Shown here: piece by piece, positions 8,356 to 18,934 of the stretch | Position numbering within the stretch: the stretch's first letter is position 1 | How the letters are laid out: each line of letters opens with the position of its first letter | DNA from: Paucibacter sp. PLA-PC-4 | GTDB taxonomy: Bacteria > Pseudomonadota > Gammaproteobacteria > Burkholderiales > Burkholderiaceae_C | Reading direction: 5' to 3' | Length of the DNA: 64,000 nt | NCBI RefSeq assembly: GCF_026241155.1 | Contig: NZ_JAPFGP010000005.1 | Span: 248,001 to 312,000 of the forward strand | Notes under the pieces: model-generated | What the model was told of the DNA's origin: nothing | The model's input: the letters and a program-made list of their open reading frames with translations, nothing else | Database searches by the model: none | Translations under genes and position numbers: made by a program

Positions 8356-9344
8356 CAGATCACCTTGGCCTGCATCAGGTCGTTGATGCTGATTGCGCCG
8401 ACCAGGCGCTGCTGGGCATCGACCGCCAGCACCAGCGTGATGCGCGCGCTCTCCATCAGATCGGCGGCGTCGACCGCCAGCGCGTCGGCCGAGACCGTGC
8501 GCGGGTGCTTGGAGGCCACCTCGCCTGCCTTGAGTGCGCGCAGGTCTTCGCCGCGCTCGATCAGGCGGCGCAGATCGCCGTCGGTGAAGATGCCCAGCAC
8601 CTGGCGTTCGGCGTCGACAACGATGGCCGCGCCCAGTCCCTTGGCCGACATCGTGCGCATCATCTCGCTGAAGCTGGCTTCGGGTGCCACAGTTGGCAGC
8701 GCCTCGCCGCTGCGCATCAGGTCGTGCACATGGGTCAGCAGCTTGCGGCCCAGCGCGCCGCCCGGGTGGGAGCGGGCGAAGTCTTCTTCCTTGAAGCCGC
8801 GCGCGTCCAGCAGGGCCACGGCCAGCGCATCGCCCAGCGCCATCTGGGCCGTGGTGCTGGCGGTCGGCGCCAGGTTCAGCGGGCAGGCCTCCTGGTCGAC
8901 CTTGCTGTCGAGCACGAAGTCAGCGTGCCGTGCCAGGCTGGATGTGGCGCCACCGGTCATCGCGATGATGACGACGCCAAGGCGCTTGAGCACCGGCAGG
9001 ATGGCGTTGAGTTCGTCGCTCTCGCCCGAGTTCGACAGGGCCAGCACCACATCATTGGTCGTGACCATACCCAGATCGCCATGGCTGGCCTCTGCCGGGT
9101 GGACGAACAGCGCCGGTGTGCCGGTCGAGGACAGCGTCGCGGCGATCTTGCGCCCGACATGGCCGCTCTTGCCCATGCCCATCACCGCGACCCGACCGGA
9201 GCAGTCCATGACGGCTTGCACGGCGGCTGAGAACGAGGGGCCCAGACGCGGCAGCAGGCCGGTCAGCGCGGCGGCCTCGATCTGCAACGTGTGCCGGGCC
9301 ATGGCCAGGGCGCGAGCGGCGTCAAAGGGCGGAGATTGCATCAT
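8355..9344 (-). CDS. kdsD: D-arabinose-5-phosphate isomerase KdsD
   Basis: 329-residue cytoplasmic isomerase converting ribulose-5-phosphate to arabinose-5-phosphate, first step of Kdo synthesis. It has an N-terminal SIS domain (about 35-170: [29 protein letters not shown], catalytic-loop EASHGDLG) followed by two CBS domains (about 200-325: [38 protein letters not shown]). ATG at 9344 (or 9341) is preferred to the more upstream ATG at 9443 because the extra 33 residues are Arg-rich and unlike the family. It heads the operon with kdsC and lptC. Confidence 0.95.
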   Translation of the reverse strand: MMQSPPFDAARALAMARHTLQIEAAALTGLLPRLGPSFSAAVQAVMDCSGRVAVMGMGKSGHVGRKIAATLSSTGTPALFVHPAEASHGDLGMVTTNDVVLALSNSGESDELNAILPVLKRLGVVIIAMTGGATSSLARHADFVLDSKVDQEACPLNLAPTASTTAQMALGDALAVALLDARGFKEEDFARSHPGGALGRKLLTHVHDLMRSGEALPTVAPEASFSEMMRTMSAKGLGAAIVVDAERQVLGIFTDGDLRRLIERGEDLRALKAGEVASKHPRTVSADALAVDAADLMESARITLVLAVDAQQRLVGAISINDLMQAKVI

Positions 9345-9460
9345 CTGGCCAGTGTAGCGGCGGCGCCCGACGCTGTAGTGGCCGGCTGTTACCCATCGCG
9401 GGGCCGGCGTTTTCACAATCGGAGCGACGGCATCCGCCGTCACATAACAGGAGACTTCCT

Positions 9461-10042
9461 ATGAGCGCGAAGAAACTGCTGCTGCTGGCCGGCGACTATG
9501 TCGAAGACTACGAGATCATGGTGCCTTTTCAGGCCCTGCTGGCCGTGGGCCACCGGGTCGATGCGGTCTGCCCCGGCAAGGTGGCCGGCGACCATGTGCT
9601 GACGGCCATCCACGACTTCGAGGGCGCGCAGACCTATTCCGAGAAGCCCGGCCACCGCTTCACACTCAACGCTACCTTTGCCGATGTCCGGCCCGAGGAC
9701 TATGACGGCCTGGTGATCCCGGGCGGGCGCGCGCCCGAGTACCTGCGAACCGTGCCCGGCGTGGTCGCCCTGGTCCAGCACTTCGCCCGCGCCGACAAGC
9801 CGATCGCGGCGATCTGCCATGGTGCCCAGCTGCTGGCCGCCGCCGGCGTGATACGCGGCAGACGAGTCTCGGCCTATCCGGCCTGCGCGCCCGAGGTCGA
9901 GCTGGCCGGTGCCAGCTATGCCGAGATCCCGGTGGACCAGGCCGTCACCGATGGCCGCCTGGTCACTGCGCCGGCGTGGCCAGCCCACCCGGCCTGGATC
10001 GCGCAGTTCCTGGCGGTACTGGGCACGCGTATCGAGCTTTGA
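9461..10042 (+). CDS. DJ-1/PfpI-family protein
   Basis: 193-residue protein with the DJ-1/PfpI glutamine-amidotransferase-like fold. The nucleophile elbow AICHGAQ puts the reactive Cys at 119 followed by His120; [12 protein letters not shown] is the conserved strand-loop. Such proteins act as glyoxalases, deglycases or chaperones in stress protection; which applies here cannot be decided. An AGGAGA ribosome site precedes the ATG. Divergent from the kdsD operon with a 116-bp shared upstream region. Confidence 0.92.
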   Translation: MSAKKLLLLAGDYVEDYEIMVPFQALLAVGHRVDAVCPGKVAGDHVLTAIHDFEGAQTYSEKPGHRFTLNATFADVRPEDYDGLVIPGGRAPEYLRTVPGVVALVQHFARADKPIAAICHGAQLLAAAGVIRGRRVSAYPACAPEVELAGASYAEIPVDQAVTDGRLVTAPAWPAHPAWIAQFLAVLGTRIEL

Positions 10043-10073
10043 CGCAAAATCATCCGTGCCCCAGGAGCCGACC

Positions 10074-10451
10074 ATGTGCGAAGTCTTCATCAGCGCCAAT
10101 CCCGAGTCCTACGAGTCGCGCACCCGCTCGCTGCGCCTGCACGGTGTGGTCACCAGCATCCGGCTGGAAAACCTGCACTGGGAGGTGCTCGAGGAGATCG
10201 GCGCGCGCGACGGCATGGGCGTGACCCAGCTGATCGAGAAGCTCTACGACGAGCTGGTCCAGGCGCGCGGCGCGGTGGGCAACTTCGCGTCTTTTCTGCG
10301 GGTCAGCGCGCTGCGCTATATGGCTTTGCAGGCGCGCCAGCGCATCCCCGTCGATCTGGCCGTGCCGATCCGCTCGCTCGACGCCCGGCAGGTCTTGCAG
10401 GACCTGCCGGACAGCTGGGCCCGGCGGCCGCTACGGGTGGATCTGGCCTAG
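10074..10451 (+). CDS. Ribbon-helix-helix domain protein
   Basis: 125-residue small protein. The stretch RSLRLHGVVTSIRLENLHWEVLEEI followed by GMGVTQLIEKLYDELV has the beta strand plus two helices of a ribbon-helix-helix DNA-binding fold (RHH_4 type), with the C-terminal half helical (ASFLRVSALRYMALQAR). Possibly a transcription regulator. ATG at 10074 begins 31 nt after the DJ-1 gene, so they may be cotranscribed. Its stop codon overlaps the stop of the convergent tetR gene through a shared CTAG. Confidence 0.75.
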   Translation: MCEVFISANPESYESRTRSLRLHGVVTSIRLENLHWEVLEEIGARDGMGVTQLIEKLYDELVQARGAVGNFASFLRVSALRYMALQARQRIPVDLAVPIRSLDARQVLQDLPDSWARRPLRVDLA

Positions 10452-10999
10452 GCCGGCTGCGCCAGCGCTGCGGCCGCCAGTGCCATCGCCTGGTCGGCCA
10501 GCGCCGTATCGGCGCCCGCCACCTGGGCAGCCACCGTCAGGCCTTCACCGATCAGGAACAGCGAGGAGGCCGCCCGGGCCGGCGCGGCCAGCCCGGCCTC
10601 CTCGCACAGGCGCTGCAGATAGTCGCGCAGGCTCTTCTTGTGCTCGGCCGCGATCGCATGGGCAGGATCGGCCGCATCCGCATATTCGGCGGCGGCATTG
10701 ATGAAGGCGCAGCCGCAGAAGTCGGGCTCGCGGCTCCAGCCGCAGACAAAATCGATATAGGCCAGCGGCCGCTGCTGCAACGGCCGGCGCTCGACATGGG
10801 CGCGTATGCGGCCCAGCAGAGCCTCGTGGCGGGCCCGCAGCGCGGCATGCACCAGGGCCTCCTTGGTCGGGAAATAGCGGTACAGCGTCTTCTTCGTCAA
10901 CTCGCCCTCGCGGCTTAGTTGATCGACGCCGGTGGCATGAAAGCCTTGGCGATAGAACAGCTGCATCGCCCGCTGGACCAGATGCTCGGCCTTGCTCAT
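10448..10999 (-). CDS. TetR-family transcriptional regulator
   Basis: 183 residues. The N-terminal HTH (about 10-50) is typical: LFYRQGFHATGVDQLSREG, TKKTLYRYFPTKEALV. The C-terminal ligand domain has Cys residues in FVCGWSREPDFCGCAF, found in a TetR subgroup that includes redox or electrophile sensors; a ligand role for them is inference. Start ATG 10999 was chosen at the family start MSKAEHLVQRA. It is divergent from the HPP membrane gene across a 128-bp gap containing paired palindromes, so it probably represses itself and that gene. Confidence 0.9.
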   Translation of the reverse strand: MSKAEHLVQRAMQLFYRQGFHATGVDQLSREGELTKKTLYRYFPTKEALVHAALRARHEALLGRIRAHVERRPLQQRPLAYIDFVCGWSREPDFCGCAFINAAAEYADAADPAHAIAAEHKKSLRDYLQRLCEEAGLAAPARAASSLFLIGEGLTVAAQVAGADTALADQAMALAAAALAQPA

Positions 11000-11054
11000 G
11001 CGTGTCTGACTCCGGGTTGGCAACAGCGCCAGTATCGGCGCGAAAGCGTCGAAA

Positions 11055-11094
11055 GTAAACCGATCGGTTGACTTGAGTATACCGATCGGTTTAC
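11055..11094. promoter_or_regulatory. Paired ACCGATCGGT operators between tetR and HPP gene
   Basis: Two perfect ACCGATCGGT palindromes (11059-11068 and 11081-11090) sit 22 bp apart, two helical turns, and the flanks make the whole block an inverted repeat beginning GTAAAC and ending GTTTAC. A TTGACT box (11068-11073) and a leftward TATACT are inside the block. Position and symmetry fit binding of two TetR dimers that block both divergent promoters. Confidence 0.8.
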
Positions 11095-11127
11095 CATCGA
11101 GGGCATCGATACCAACGGAGCCATGCA

Positions 11128-11643
11128 ATGCCCTCGTTTCTTGCGAGCCTGAAGCGACTGTCGGCCTCGCGTGCGCCGGCCAGTCCGTCGCCGGCCTTCA
11201 TCGTGTGGTCGGCGCTGGGCGCGACGCTGGCCATCGCGCTGACCGGCTGGCTGACCCAGGCCAGCGGCTACCCCTGGCAGATGGCCCCGTTCGGCGCGAG
11301 CTGCGTGCTGGCCTTCGGCCTGCCCGACAGCCCGCTGGCCCAGCCGCGCAGCATTGTGGGCGGCCACCTGGTGGCCAGCTTGGTCGGGCTGCTGGTCATG
11401 GCGGTGCTGGGCGACAGCTGGTGGGCGGCAGGCATCGCCGTGGGCCTGGCGCTGGCGCTGATGCAGATCACCCGGACCGTGCACGCGCCGGCCGGCGCCG
11501 ACCCGCTGGTGGTGTTCGCCAGCCAGGCCGGTGCCACATTTTTGCTGACGCCGGTGCTGGCCGGCTCGCTGGCCATCGTGCTCGTGGCCCTGCTGGTCAA
11601 CAACCTGCGCCAACGCGGCAGCTATCCGCGCTACTGGAGGTAG
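11128..11643 (+). CDS. HPP-family integral membrane protein
   Basis: 171 residues with about four membrane helices and the family motif region QITRTVHAPAGADPL (HPP appears here as HAPAGADP). WQMAPFGASCVLAF and the LPDSPLAQPRSIVGGH loop are family-typical. HPP proteins are proposed nitrite or anion transporters in plastids and cyanobacteria; the bacterial role is not settled. Expression is probably controlled by the divergent TetR regulator through the operator pair directly upstream. Confidence 0.87.
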   Translation: MPSFLASLKRLSASRAPASPSPAFIVWSALGATLAIALTGWLTQASGYPWQMAPFGASCVLAFGLPDSPLAQPRSIVGGHLVASLVGLLVMAVLGDSWWAAGIAVGLALALMQITRTVHAPAGADPLVVFASQAGATFLLTPVLAGSLAIVLVALLVNNLRQRGSYPRYWR

Positions 11644-11660
11644 CGGCCCGGTCGGGCCGC
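11643..11660. terminator. Hairpin between convergent HPP and gdh genes
   Basis: GCGGCCC and GGGCCGC pair across a GGTC loop immediately after the HPP stop. It lies between convergent genes and could act in both directions, but there is no T-run on either side, so termination would be weak or Rho-assisted. Confidence 0.4.
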
Positions 11661-11665
11661 AGATC

Positions 11666-12937
11666 TCAGGGGTAGAGGCCCCGCTCTTCGCGTGCCTCCA
11701 GCACCCGCGTGCAGGCCACGACGAAGGCAGCCGTGCGCAGCGGGATGCGGTGCTGCTCCGACGTTTCCCAGATGTGCTTGAAGGCGCCGGTGATGATCTT
11801 GTCCAGGCGGACATTGATCTCGTCTTCGGTCCAGAAGAAGCTGCTGAAGTCCTGCACCCACTCAAAGTAGGACACAGTCACGCCACCCGAATTGGCGATC
11901 ACGTCAGGAACAACTACGATGCCGCGGTCGGCCAGCACGGCGTCGCCGTCCGGTGTGGTCGGGCCGTTGGCGCCCTCCAGCACCAGCCGGGTCTGCAGGC
12001 CTTCGGCGCGGGCTGCAGTGATCTGGCCTTCCAGCGCGGCCGGGATCAGCACATCGCTGCGAACCTTCCAGAAGTCGTCATTGGCGATTGCATCGCCGCC
12101 AGCAAAGCCGCCGACGCCGCCGGTCTTGGCCACATGGTCGAGCAGGTTCGTCATGTCGAAGCCCGACTCGTTCAGGATGGTGCCGGTGTGGTCCTGCACC
12201 GCGACGATCTTGGCGCCGTTGGCGGCGAACAGCTTGGCGGCGATCGAGCCGACATTGCCGAAGCCCTGCACCGCGATGCGGGCGTTATCCATCGGGATGT
12301 TGAGGCGGCGCATCGCCTCGCGGCCGATCACGAACACGCCGCGGCCGGTGGCCTGCACACGGCCCAGCGAGCCGCCCAGCGGGATCGGCTTGCCGGTGAC
12401 GACGCCGGTGGCTGTGGCCCCGGTGTTCATCGAATAGGTGTCCATCATCCAGGCCATGATCTGGCCGTTGGTATTGACGTCGGGGGCCGGGATGTCCTGC
12501 TGCGGACCGATGATGATGCCGATCTCGCTGGTGTAGCGGCGCGTCATCTTCTCCAGCTCTTTGAGCGACAGCTGCTTGGGATCAACGCGGATGCCACCCT
12601 TGGCGCCGCCGTAAGGCAGGTTGACCGCCGCGTTCTTGATCGTCATCCAGGCCGACAGCGCCATCACCTCTTCCAGCGTGACGTCGGGGTGGTAACGCAC
12701 GCCACCCTTGCCGGGGCCGCGGGTTAGGCTGTGCTGGACGCGGTAGCCCTCGAAGTGGGCGATGGTCCCGTTGTCCAACTCGATGGGGATGTCAACAATC
12801 AGCGCGCGCTTGGGTCGGCGCAGCGTCTCGACCCAGCGTGCCAGATGACCCAGGTAGGGTTCAACGGCGTCGATCTGGGACAGATAGGTGCCCCAGGGAC
12901 TGTTGCGCGTGGGCGAGACAAAGGACAGATTGGGCAT
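11666..12937 (-). CDS. gdhA: Glu/Leu/Phe/Val dehydrogenase (glutamate dehydrogenase)
   Basis: 423-residue NAD(P)-dependent amino acid dehydrogenase that interconverts glutamate and 2-oxoglutarate plus ammonia. The substrate lysine motif is [10 protein letters not shown] (Lys113), preceded by [11 protein letters not shown]; the Rossmann motif is [13 protein letters not shown], with VQDHTG at the end of the next strand. Length fits the small hexameric class. ATG at 12937 has a CGGAG site 9 nt upstream; the longer in-frame extension is not family-like. Convergent with the HPP gene and divergent from the antiporter gene. Confidence 0.94.
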   Translation of the reverse strand: MPNLSFVSPTRNSPWGTYLSQIDAVEPYLGHLARWVETLRRPKRALIVDIPIELDNGTIAHFEGYRVQHSLTRGPGKGGVRYHPDVTLEEVMALSAWMTIKNAAVNLPYGGAKGGIRVDPKQLSLKELEKMTRRYTSEIGIIIGPQQDIPAPDVNTNGQIMAWMMDTYSMNTGATATGVVTGKPIPLGGSLGRVQATGRGVFVIGREAMRRLNIPMDNARIAVQGFGNVGSIAAKLFAANGAKIVAVQDHTGTILNESGFDMTNLLDHVAKTGGVGGFAGGDAIANDDFWKVRSDVLIPAALEGQITAARAEGLQTRLVLEGANGPTTPDGDAVLADRGIVVVPDVIANSGGVTVSYFEWVQDFSSFFWTEDEINVRLDKIITGAFKHIWETSEQHRIPLRTAAFVVACTRVLEAREERGLYP

Positions 12938-13176
12938 GTAATGCTCCGGTAACTTTTCGGTGGCGCGAACGGTATCGCGAACCCGGCCCGCCACGCCAGC
13001 GATTCCAAAGCCGAGTGCACATGCGGCCATGCGGCGAACGCATAGAAGACGAAGTTTGCGCGTGATCCGGCGTTTGTGCCAGTACCGGGCGGGGCAGGCC
13101 GCTGTGCACCGATGGTGGGGCGGCGTGCGCGCTATTCCGGGGATGGGGGACCTCGCCCGCCCCTTAACATCCGTTG

Positions 13177-15174
13177 ATGATCACCTCGCTGGACCTTGCC
13201 CTGCTCTATCTCGTGGCCGCCGTGCTGGGTGTCGTGATCTGCCGCTCGCTCAAGCTGCCGCCGATGCTGGGGTATCTGGCGGTAGGGGTGTTGATCGGGC
13301 CGAACGCGCTGGCCCTGGCCGGTGACACCGCCAGCATCCGCTACCTGGCCGAGTTCGGCGTGGTGTTCCTGATGTTCGTGATCGGGCTGGAGTTCAACCT
13401 GCCAAAGCTGCGCAGCATGCGCTCGCTGGTGTTCGGCCTCGGGCTGTTGCAGGTGCTGCTGACCATTGTCGGCACGGTGGCGGGTCACTACCTGCTGCAA
13501 GCCGCCTTTGCCTACTTCGGCCGCGAATGGGAGCTGAGCTGGCAGGGCTCGCTGGTGCTGGGCGCGGCGATGGCGATGAGCTCGACAGCCATCGTCGTCA
13601 AGCTGATGGCCGAGCGGCTGGAGCTCGAGAGCGAGCATGGCAAGCGCGTGATGGGCGTGCTGCTGTTTCAGGATCTGGCGGTGGTGCCGCTCTTGGTGAT
13701 GATCCCGGCGCTCAACAGCAGCGGCGGCGCGATGGTGGTCTCGCTGGGCTGGGCCACCTTGAAGGCGGCGGTGCTGCTGGGCATCTTGTTGGTCGGCGGT
13801 CAGAAGGTGATGCGCTGGTGGCTGACCCTGGTGGCGCGGCGCAAGAGCGAAGAGCTGTTCATGTTGAACCTGCTGCTGGTGACCCTGGGTCTGGCCTGGC
13901 TGACTGAGCACGCCGGCTTGTCGTTGGCGCTGGGCGCCTTTGTTGCCGGCATGCTGATCGCCGAGACTGAGTACAAGCACCAAGTCGAGACCGATATCCG
14001 GCCCTTCCACGATGTGCTGCTGGGTCTGTTCTTCATCACCATCGGCATGAAGCTGGACTGGCGTCCGGTGCTGGAGCAATGGCATCTGGTCTTTCTGCTG
14101 ACCTTGGCCCCGACCTTGGCCAAGTTTGTGCTGGTGGCGGGGCTGGCACGGCTGTTCAAGGCGCCTGCCGGCGTGTCGCTGCGCACCGGCCTGTATCTGG
14201 CCCAGGCCGGTGAGTTCGGCTTTGTGCTGCTGACCTTGGGCGCCCAGCACCAGCTGATTGCGCCTCAATGGGTCAGCCCGGTGCTGGCAAGCATGGTCTT
14301 GTCGATGCTGGCCACGCCGTTTCTGATCATGTACAGCAACCGCATCGTGATGAAGTTGTCCAGCAGCGACTGGATGATGCAGTCGCTGCAGCTGACCAGC
14401 ATCGCCAAGAAGGCGATCAAGGCGGACGCCCATGTGATCATCTGCGGTTACGGCCGCAGCGGCCAGAACCTGGCCCGGCTCCTGGAGGGCGAGCAGATCC
14501 CCTATATGGCGCTGGACCTGGACCCGGACCGGGTGCGACAGGCGGCGGCGGCCGGCCAAAGCGTGGTGTTCGGCGACGCGGCACGTCTGCAAAGCCTGAT
14601 GGCCGCCGGCTTGGCGCGCGCCAGCGCCGTCGTGGTCACCTATCACGACACGCCTTCGGCGTTGAAGATCCTGCAGTTGGTGCGCTCACATGCGGCCCAG
14701 GTGCCGGTGGTGGTGCGCACCATCGACGACACCGATCTGGAGAAGCTGCGCGCCGCCGGCGCCACCGAGGTCGTTCCCGAGGCGATCGAGGGCTCGCTGA
14801 TGCTGGCCAGCCATGCGCTGGCGCTGGTGGGCGTGCCGATGCGGCGCGTGATCCGGCTGACCCGCGACGCCCGTGATGCCCGCTACGGCCTGCTGCGCGG
14901 CTATTTCCACGGTGCCGATGACGACAACACCGAGGATCGCCAGCAGGAGCGCCTGATCTCGGTCACGCTGCCCCAGGCCAGCCCGTTCGCGAAGCAGCCG
15001 TTGGAGGCCCTGGCCCTGCATGCGGTGGGTGTCGGCGTGGTCTCGCTGCGGCGCGCTAGCGGCGCAGTGGTCGCGGCCCAGGACAGCTTGTTGCTGGGCG
15101 GCGGCGACACGCTGGTGCTGTCGGGCACGCCGGAAGCGCTGGCCTTGGCCGAGGACAAGCTGCTGCGCGGCTGA
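13177..15174 (+). CDS. Kef-type K+/H+ antiporter (CPA2) with RCK domains
   Basis: 665-residue inner-membrane protein. Residues 1-385 form a CPA2 exchanger with about 12 helices ([51 protein letters not shown]). Residues about 415-540 are an RCK_N nucleotide-binding domain ([16 protein letters not shown]), and 585-660 an RCK_C (TrkA-C) domain. This resembles KefB/KefC/YbaL; there is no separate KefF or KefG partner gene adjacent. ATG at 13177 is preferred to the TTG just before. Likely role: K+ efflux during electrophile or pH stress, or Na+/H+ exchange. Confidence 0.92.
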   Translation: MITSLDLALLYLVAAVLGVVICRSLKLPPMLGYLAVGVLIGPNALALAGDTASIRYLAEFGVVFLMFVIGLEFNLPKLRSMRSLVFGLGLLQVLLTIVGTVAGHYLLQAAFAYFGREWELSWQGSLVLGAAMAMSSTAIVVKLMAERLELESEHGKRVMGVLLFQDLAVVPLLVMIPALNSSGGAMVVSLGWATLKAAVLLGILLVGGQKVMRWWLTLVARRKSEELFMLNLLLVTLGLAWLTEHAGLSLALGAFVAGMLIAETEYKHQVETDIRPFHDVLLGLFFITIGMKLDWRPVLEQWHLVFLLTLAPTLAKFVLVAGLARLFKAPAGVSLRTGLYLAQAGEFGFVLLTLGAQHQLIAPQWVSPVLASMVLSMLATPFLIMYSNRIVMKLSSSDWMMQSLQLTSIAKKAIKADAHVIICGYGRSGQNLARLLEGEQIPYMALDLDPDRVRQAAAAGQSVVFGDAARLQSLMAAGLARASAVVVTYHDTPSALKILQLVRSHAAQVPVVVRTIDDTDLEKLRAAGATEVVPEAIEGSLMLASHALALVGVPMRRVIRLTRDARDARYGLLRGYFHGADDDNTEDRQQERLISVTLPQASPFAKQPLEALALHAVGVGVVSLRRASGAVVAAQDSLLLGGGDTLVLSGTPEALALAEDKLLRG

Positions 15175-15288
15175 GCAAGCTCAAGTGGTGGCGGGGTCCC
15201 CTGCGGGACAGCCTGCCGCCTGGGCGACAGGCGAGGCCAGCGGCTTGCGCCACACTCCGGGCACGGCAGCCAACAAGGACGCGTGATC

Positions 15289-16551
15289 ATGAACTTCGAC
15301 TACAGCCCCAAGGTCCAGGAGATGCGCGAGCGCCTGCTGGCCTTCTTCGATCAGCACATCTACCCCAACGAGCATCGATTCCATGCCGAGATCGAGGCCA
15401 ACCGCCGCGCCGGCAATGCCTGGCTGCCGACCACGCTGATCGAGGAGCTCAAGCCGCTGGCGCGCCAGGCCGGGCTGTGGAATCTGTTCCTGCCGCAGTC
15501 GCCGCGCGCGCCGCAGGGCCTGTCCAATCTCGAATATGCGCCGCTGTGCGAGATCATGGGCCGTGTGCATTGGGCGCCCGAGGTCTTCAACTGCTCAGCC
15601 CCGGACACCGGCAACATGGAAACCATCGCCCGCTACGGCAGCGAGGCCCACAAGGATCGCTGGCTGGAGCCGCTGCTCAAGGGCGAGATCCGCTCGGCCT
15701 TTCTGATGACCGAGCCCGAGGTGGCGTCATCGGACGCCACCAATATCCAGTGCCGCATCGAGCGCGAGGGCGATGAGTATGTGATCAACGGCACCAAGTG
15801 GTGGTCTTCGGGCGCCGGCGACCCGCGCTGCGCGATCTACATCCTGATGGGCAAGACCGACCCGGGCGCCGGCCGCCACGAGCAGCAGTCGATGGTGCTG
15901 GTGCCGGCCGACACCCCGGGCATCACGATCAAGCGCGCGCTGTCGGTGTTCGGCTACGACGACGCGCCGCACGGCCATATGGAGATCGTGCTGAAGAATG
16001 TGCGGGTGCCGGTGGCCAATATCCTGCTCGGCGAGGGACGCGGCTTCGAGATCGCCCAGGGCAGGCTGGGCCCCGGCCGCATCCACCACTGCATGCGCTC
16101 GATTGGTGCGGCCGAGCGGGCGCTGGAGCTGATGTGCGAGCGCGCGATTGCCCGCAGCGCCTTCGGCAAGACCATCGCCCAGCAGACCGTGACCCAGGAG
16201 CGCATCGCCGAAGCGCGCTGCAGCATCGAGCAGGCACGGCTGCTGACGCTGAAGGCCGCCTACATGATGGACACGGTGGGCAACAAGGTGGCCAAGGCCG
16301 AGATCGCGATGATCAAGATCGTCGCGCCGACGATGGCGCTGAAGATCATCGACTGGGCGATCCAGGTCTATGGTGGCATGGGGGTCTCGCAGGACACCCC
16401 GCTGGCGATGATGTGGGCGCACCAGCGCACCCTGCGCCTGGCCGACGGCCCCGATGAGGTGCACCGCAACTCGCTGGCCAAGCTGGAGTTGGCCCGTCAT
16501 ATGAAGCTGCCGGCCGACAAGGTCGAGATGCCCATCACAAGAGGCGGCTGA
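15289..16551 (+). CDS. Acyl-CoA dehydrogenase, ACAD10/11-like
   Basis: 420-residue FAD enzyme that oxidises acyl-CoA to the enoyl-CoA and passes electrons to ETF. Family features include [15 protein letters not shown] (FAD/substrate loop), [16 protein letters not shown], and [18 protein letters not shown]. The catalytic-base region reads [14 protein letters not shown] with Asp where medium-chain enzymes have Glu, and [11 protein letters not shown] at the end, both typical of the ACAD10/11 branch. The substrate is probably a long or branched acyl chain. AAGGAC at 15275-15280 serves ATG 15289; GTG 15283 is less well spaced. Confidence 0.93.
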   Translation: MNFDYSPKVQEMRERLLAFFDQHIYPNEHRFHAEIEANRRAGNAWLPTTLIEELKPLARQAGLWNLFLPQSPRAPQGLSNLEYAPLCEIMGRVHWAPEVFNCSAPDTGNMETIARYGSEAHKDRWLEPLLKGEIRSAFLMTEPEVASSDATNIQCRIEREGDEYVINGTKWWSSGAGDPRCAIYILMGKTDPGAGRHEQQSMVLVPADTPGITIKRALSVFGYDDAPHGHMEIVLKNVRVPVANILLGEGRGFEIAQGRLGPGRIHHCMRSIGAAERALELMCERAIARSAFGKTIAQQTVTQERIAEARCSIEQARLLTLKAAYMMDTVGNKVAKAEIAMIKIVAPTMALKIIDWAIQVYGGMGVSQDTPLAMMWAHQRTLRLADGPDEVHRNSLAKLELARHMKLPADKVEMPITRGG

Positions 16552-16631
16552 AACAAACTCCCCCGCTAGGGGGTCTGTCACTGAGCGGGAGGGCCCGCTA
16601 GCATCCGTCGCTTGTTCCGCAAAGCAACAAG

Positions 16632-18125
16632 ATGCAACGCCCCAAGCTCTCCCGCGCATGGCCGCCCCTGGCTTTTGGCCTGGTGCTGGCACTCCAGGCC
16701 ACGGTGCTGATCAGCAGCCTGGGCGGCTGGGTGGACCGCGCCTGGCTGCCTTGGCTGAGCATGGCCAGCCTGGGTCTGAGCGCCCTGGTGGCCGGGCTTG
16801 CGCTGATGGCGATGGCCCATGCCCGGGCCCGTGCTGAGCGGGCCCAACGCACGCTGGAAGAAGCCATCGACGCGCTGCCGGCCAGTGTCGAGATTTTCGA
16901 CGCGCAGGACAAGCTGGTCGCTTTTAACAAGCGGCTGGTCGAGATCTATCCCCATATGCTCAGAGAGTTCGAGCGCGGTGCGAGCTTCGAGGAGCTGGCG
17001 CGTTCTTCGCTTGCCATCAAGGGGGTACCCGAGGCGATCGGCCGCGAAGAGGAATGGCTGGCCGAGCGCAAGCGAAACCGCGGCCAGCAGCGCGCGCCGC
17101 TGCTGCAGCGCGTGCATGGCGAGACCTGGCTGCGCATCTTCGAGCGCCGTACGCCCTCGGGCGGCATGGTGGGCGTGCGCCTGGAGGTCAGCGACCTGGT
17201 CCATGAGCAGCAGCGCCTGGCTGCCAGCCAGGCCCATCTGCAGGCTCTGATCAATGCGGCCACCAACGGCATCGTGACGCTGGACACCGGCGGACATATG
17301 CTGGAAGTCAACCCCGCCTGCGCCCAGCTCTTCGGCTTCAGCGCGCCGGAGCTGCGCGGCGGCCATCTGAGCATGCTGATACAGGGCGTTCCCAGCAACC
17401 CGCAAGACCTGACCAAGAACGCGTCACTGAACGGCGGCAGCCAGGAGTTCAGCGCCCGCCACCGCGACGGCCGCGAGCTGGCCGTTCACCTGTCGGTCGC
17501 CGAGGTCAAGACTGCCACCACCCATCTGTTCGTCGGCATCATCACCGACTTCAGCGAACGCAAACGCCAGGAGATGCGGCTGCGCCAGGCCAACGAGCTG
17601 TTGGCCCGCCAGTCCACCACCGACGGGCTGACCGGCGTCGGCAACCGCCGCCTGTTCGACCAGGCGCTGCAGATCGAGTGGCAACGCAGCGCCCGCTCCG
17701 GTAAACCCCTGGCGATGCTGCTGGTCGATATCGACCATTTCAAGCAGTACAACGATCACTACGGCCATGTCGCCGGCGACGACTGCCTGCGCCGCGTCGC
17801 CACCCTGCTGCGCAGCTGTGTGGGCCGCGGCGGCGAGCCGGTGTGCCGCTACGGCGGCGAGGAGTTCGCCGTGCTGCTGGTCGACACGGACCTGGCCGGC
17901 GCCCAGGTGGTGGCACAGCGCATCCTCGACAGCGTGCGGCTGGCCGCCATCGATCACGCCGCCTCGCCGGTGCGCCACAGCGTTTCGCTGAGCATAGGCG
18001 TGACAGCGCGCGTCGCCGAAGCCCAGCTGGCGGCCCTGCACCTCATCGAGCTGGCCGATGCGGCCCTCTACCAGGCCAAGCAGGCCGGGCGCGCCCGCAT
18101 GGTCTGCAGTCCGCTGGTGGCCTGA
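16632..18125 (+). CDS. Membrane-anchored PAS-GGDEF diguanylate cyclase
   Basis: 497-residue signalling enzyme that makes cyclic di-GMP. Two N-terminal membrane helices (about 15-35 and 40-62), then two PAS-like modules (about 75-180 and 190-305), and a GGDEF domain (about 325-490). The active site reads CRYGGEEF, with [14 protein letters not shown] as the metal-binding start, so it should be active. The inhibitory site at the normal place is RGGE rather than RxxD, so product feedback may be weakened. No EAL domain. The gene stands alone between acyl-CoA dehydrogenase and apt. Confidence 0.93.
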   Translation: MQRPKLSRAWPPLAFGLVLALQATVLISSLGGWVDRAWLPWLSMASLGLSALVAGLALMAMAHARARAERAQRTLEEAIDALPASVEIFDAQDKLVAFNKRLVEIYPHMLREFERGASFEELARSSLAIKGVPEAIGREEEWLAERKRNRGQQRAPLLQRVHGETWLRIFERRTPSGGMVGVRLEVSDLVHEQQRLAASQAHLQALINAATNGIVTLDTGGHMLEVNPACAQLFGFSAPELRGGHLSMLIQGVPSNPQDLTKNASLNGGSQEFSARHRDGRELAVHLSVAEVKTATTHLFVGIITDFSERKRQEMRLRQANELLARQSTTDGLTGVGNRRLFDQALQIEWQRSARSGKPLAMLLVDIDHFKQYNDHYGHVAGDDCLRRVATLLRSCVGRGGEPVCRYGGEEFAVLLVDTDLAGAQVVAQRILDSVRLAAIDHAASPVRHSVSLSIGVTARVAEAQLAALHLIELADAALYQAKQAGRARMVCSPLVA

Positions 18126-18141
18126 TTTACCATCGGCGCCT

Positions 18142-18687
18142 ATGCCGACCACCGCCGCCGACTACATCAAGAGCCATATCCGCACCGTGCCCGACTGGCC
18201 CAGCGCGGGCGTGCAGTTCCGTGACATCACGCCGCTGCTGTCCAATCCGCGCGTGTTCCGCGTGCTCATCGACCAGTTCGTGCACCGCTATTTCGACGCT
18301 AAGCCGACGGCCATCGCCGGCCTCGACGCGCGCGGCTTCATCATTGGCTCGGTGCTGGCCTACGAGCTGAACATCGGCTTCATCCCGATCCGCAAGAAGG
18401 GCAAGCTGCCCTTCACGACGGTGGAGGAAACCTATGAGCTGGAATACGGCAGCGCCACAGTGGAGATGCACACCGACGCCGTCAAGCCCGGCGACCGCAT
18501 CGTGCTGATCGACGACCTGATCGCCACCGGCGGCACGATGATGGCCGGCGCCAAGCTGCTGCAGCGTCTGGGCGCTCAGGTGGTGGAGGGCGCGGCCATT
18601 GTCGACCTGCCCGAGCTCGGCGGCTCACGGCGCTTGCAAGAGAGCGGCCTGCCGCTGTTCACGCTGGTCGACTTCAACGGCCACTGA
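18142..18687 (+). CDS. apt: Adenine phosphoribosyltransferase
   Basis: 181-residue cytoplasmic purine-salvage enzyme joining adenine and PRPP to give AMP. Family features: [16 protein letters not shown] near the N-terminus, [17 protein letters not shown] (base and flexible loop region), RKKGKLPF, and the PRPP motif [19 protein letters not shown] at 18142 is 17 nt after the cyclase stop. Length matches bacterial Apt. Confidence 0.95.
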   Translation: MPTTAADYIKSHIRTVPDWPSAGVQFRDITPLLSNPRVFRVLIDQFVHRYFDAKPTAIAGLDARGFIIGSVLAYELNIGFIPIRKKGKLPFTTVEETYELEYGSATVEMHTDAVKPGDRIVLIDDLIATGGTMMAGAKLLQRLGAQVVEGAAIVDLPELGGSRRLQESGLPLFTLVDFNGH

Positions 18688-18700
18688 AGGACAATACACC

Positions 18701-18934
18701 ATGGCCAAACCCATTCCCCGCCTCAGCCGCGAGCAGATCGACGCGGTCATCAAGACCGCCTGGGACGACACCCCGCCCTATAACAAGGTGCTGATGCAGC
18801 ACGCCATCGGCCAAGGCGAACTGGTGCAGCTGATGAAGCGCGAACTGACCTCCAGCGCCTACAAGCTCTGGGCTGCCCAGGGCAAGGGCGTCAAGCCACC
18901 GAAGGCCAAGTCGACTTGGCCGCACGGCCGCTGA
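18701..18934 (+). CDS. DUF2805 / TIGR03643-family small protein
   Basis: 77-residue basic protein. LSREQIDAVIKTAWDDTPPY, IGQGELVQLMKREL and the ending SAYKLWAAQGKGV are the signature of the uncharacterised DUF2805 family. It follows apt by 13 nt, with GAAGG as ribosome site, and its TGA overlaps the ATG of the next gene (TGATG), so all three are probably cotranscribed. No known function. Confidence 0.88.
   Translation: MAKPIPRLSREQIDAVIKTAWDDTPPYNKVLMQHAIGQGELVQLMKRELTSSAYKLWAAQGKGVKPPKAKSTWPHGR

Noticed and set aside
16559-16599. Two GC hairpins (CCCCCGCTAGGGGG and AGCGGG...CCCGCT) between acyl-CoA dehydrogenase and cyclase genes
   Set aside because: No T-run and short; could be terminators but not strong enough to list.
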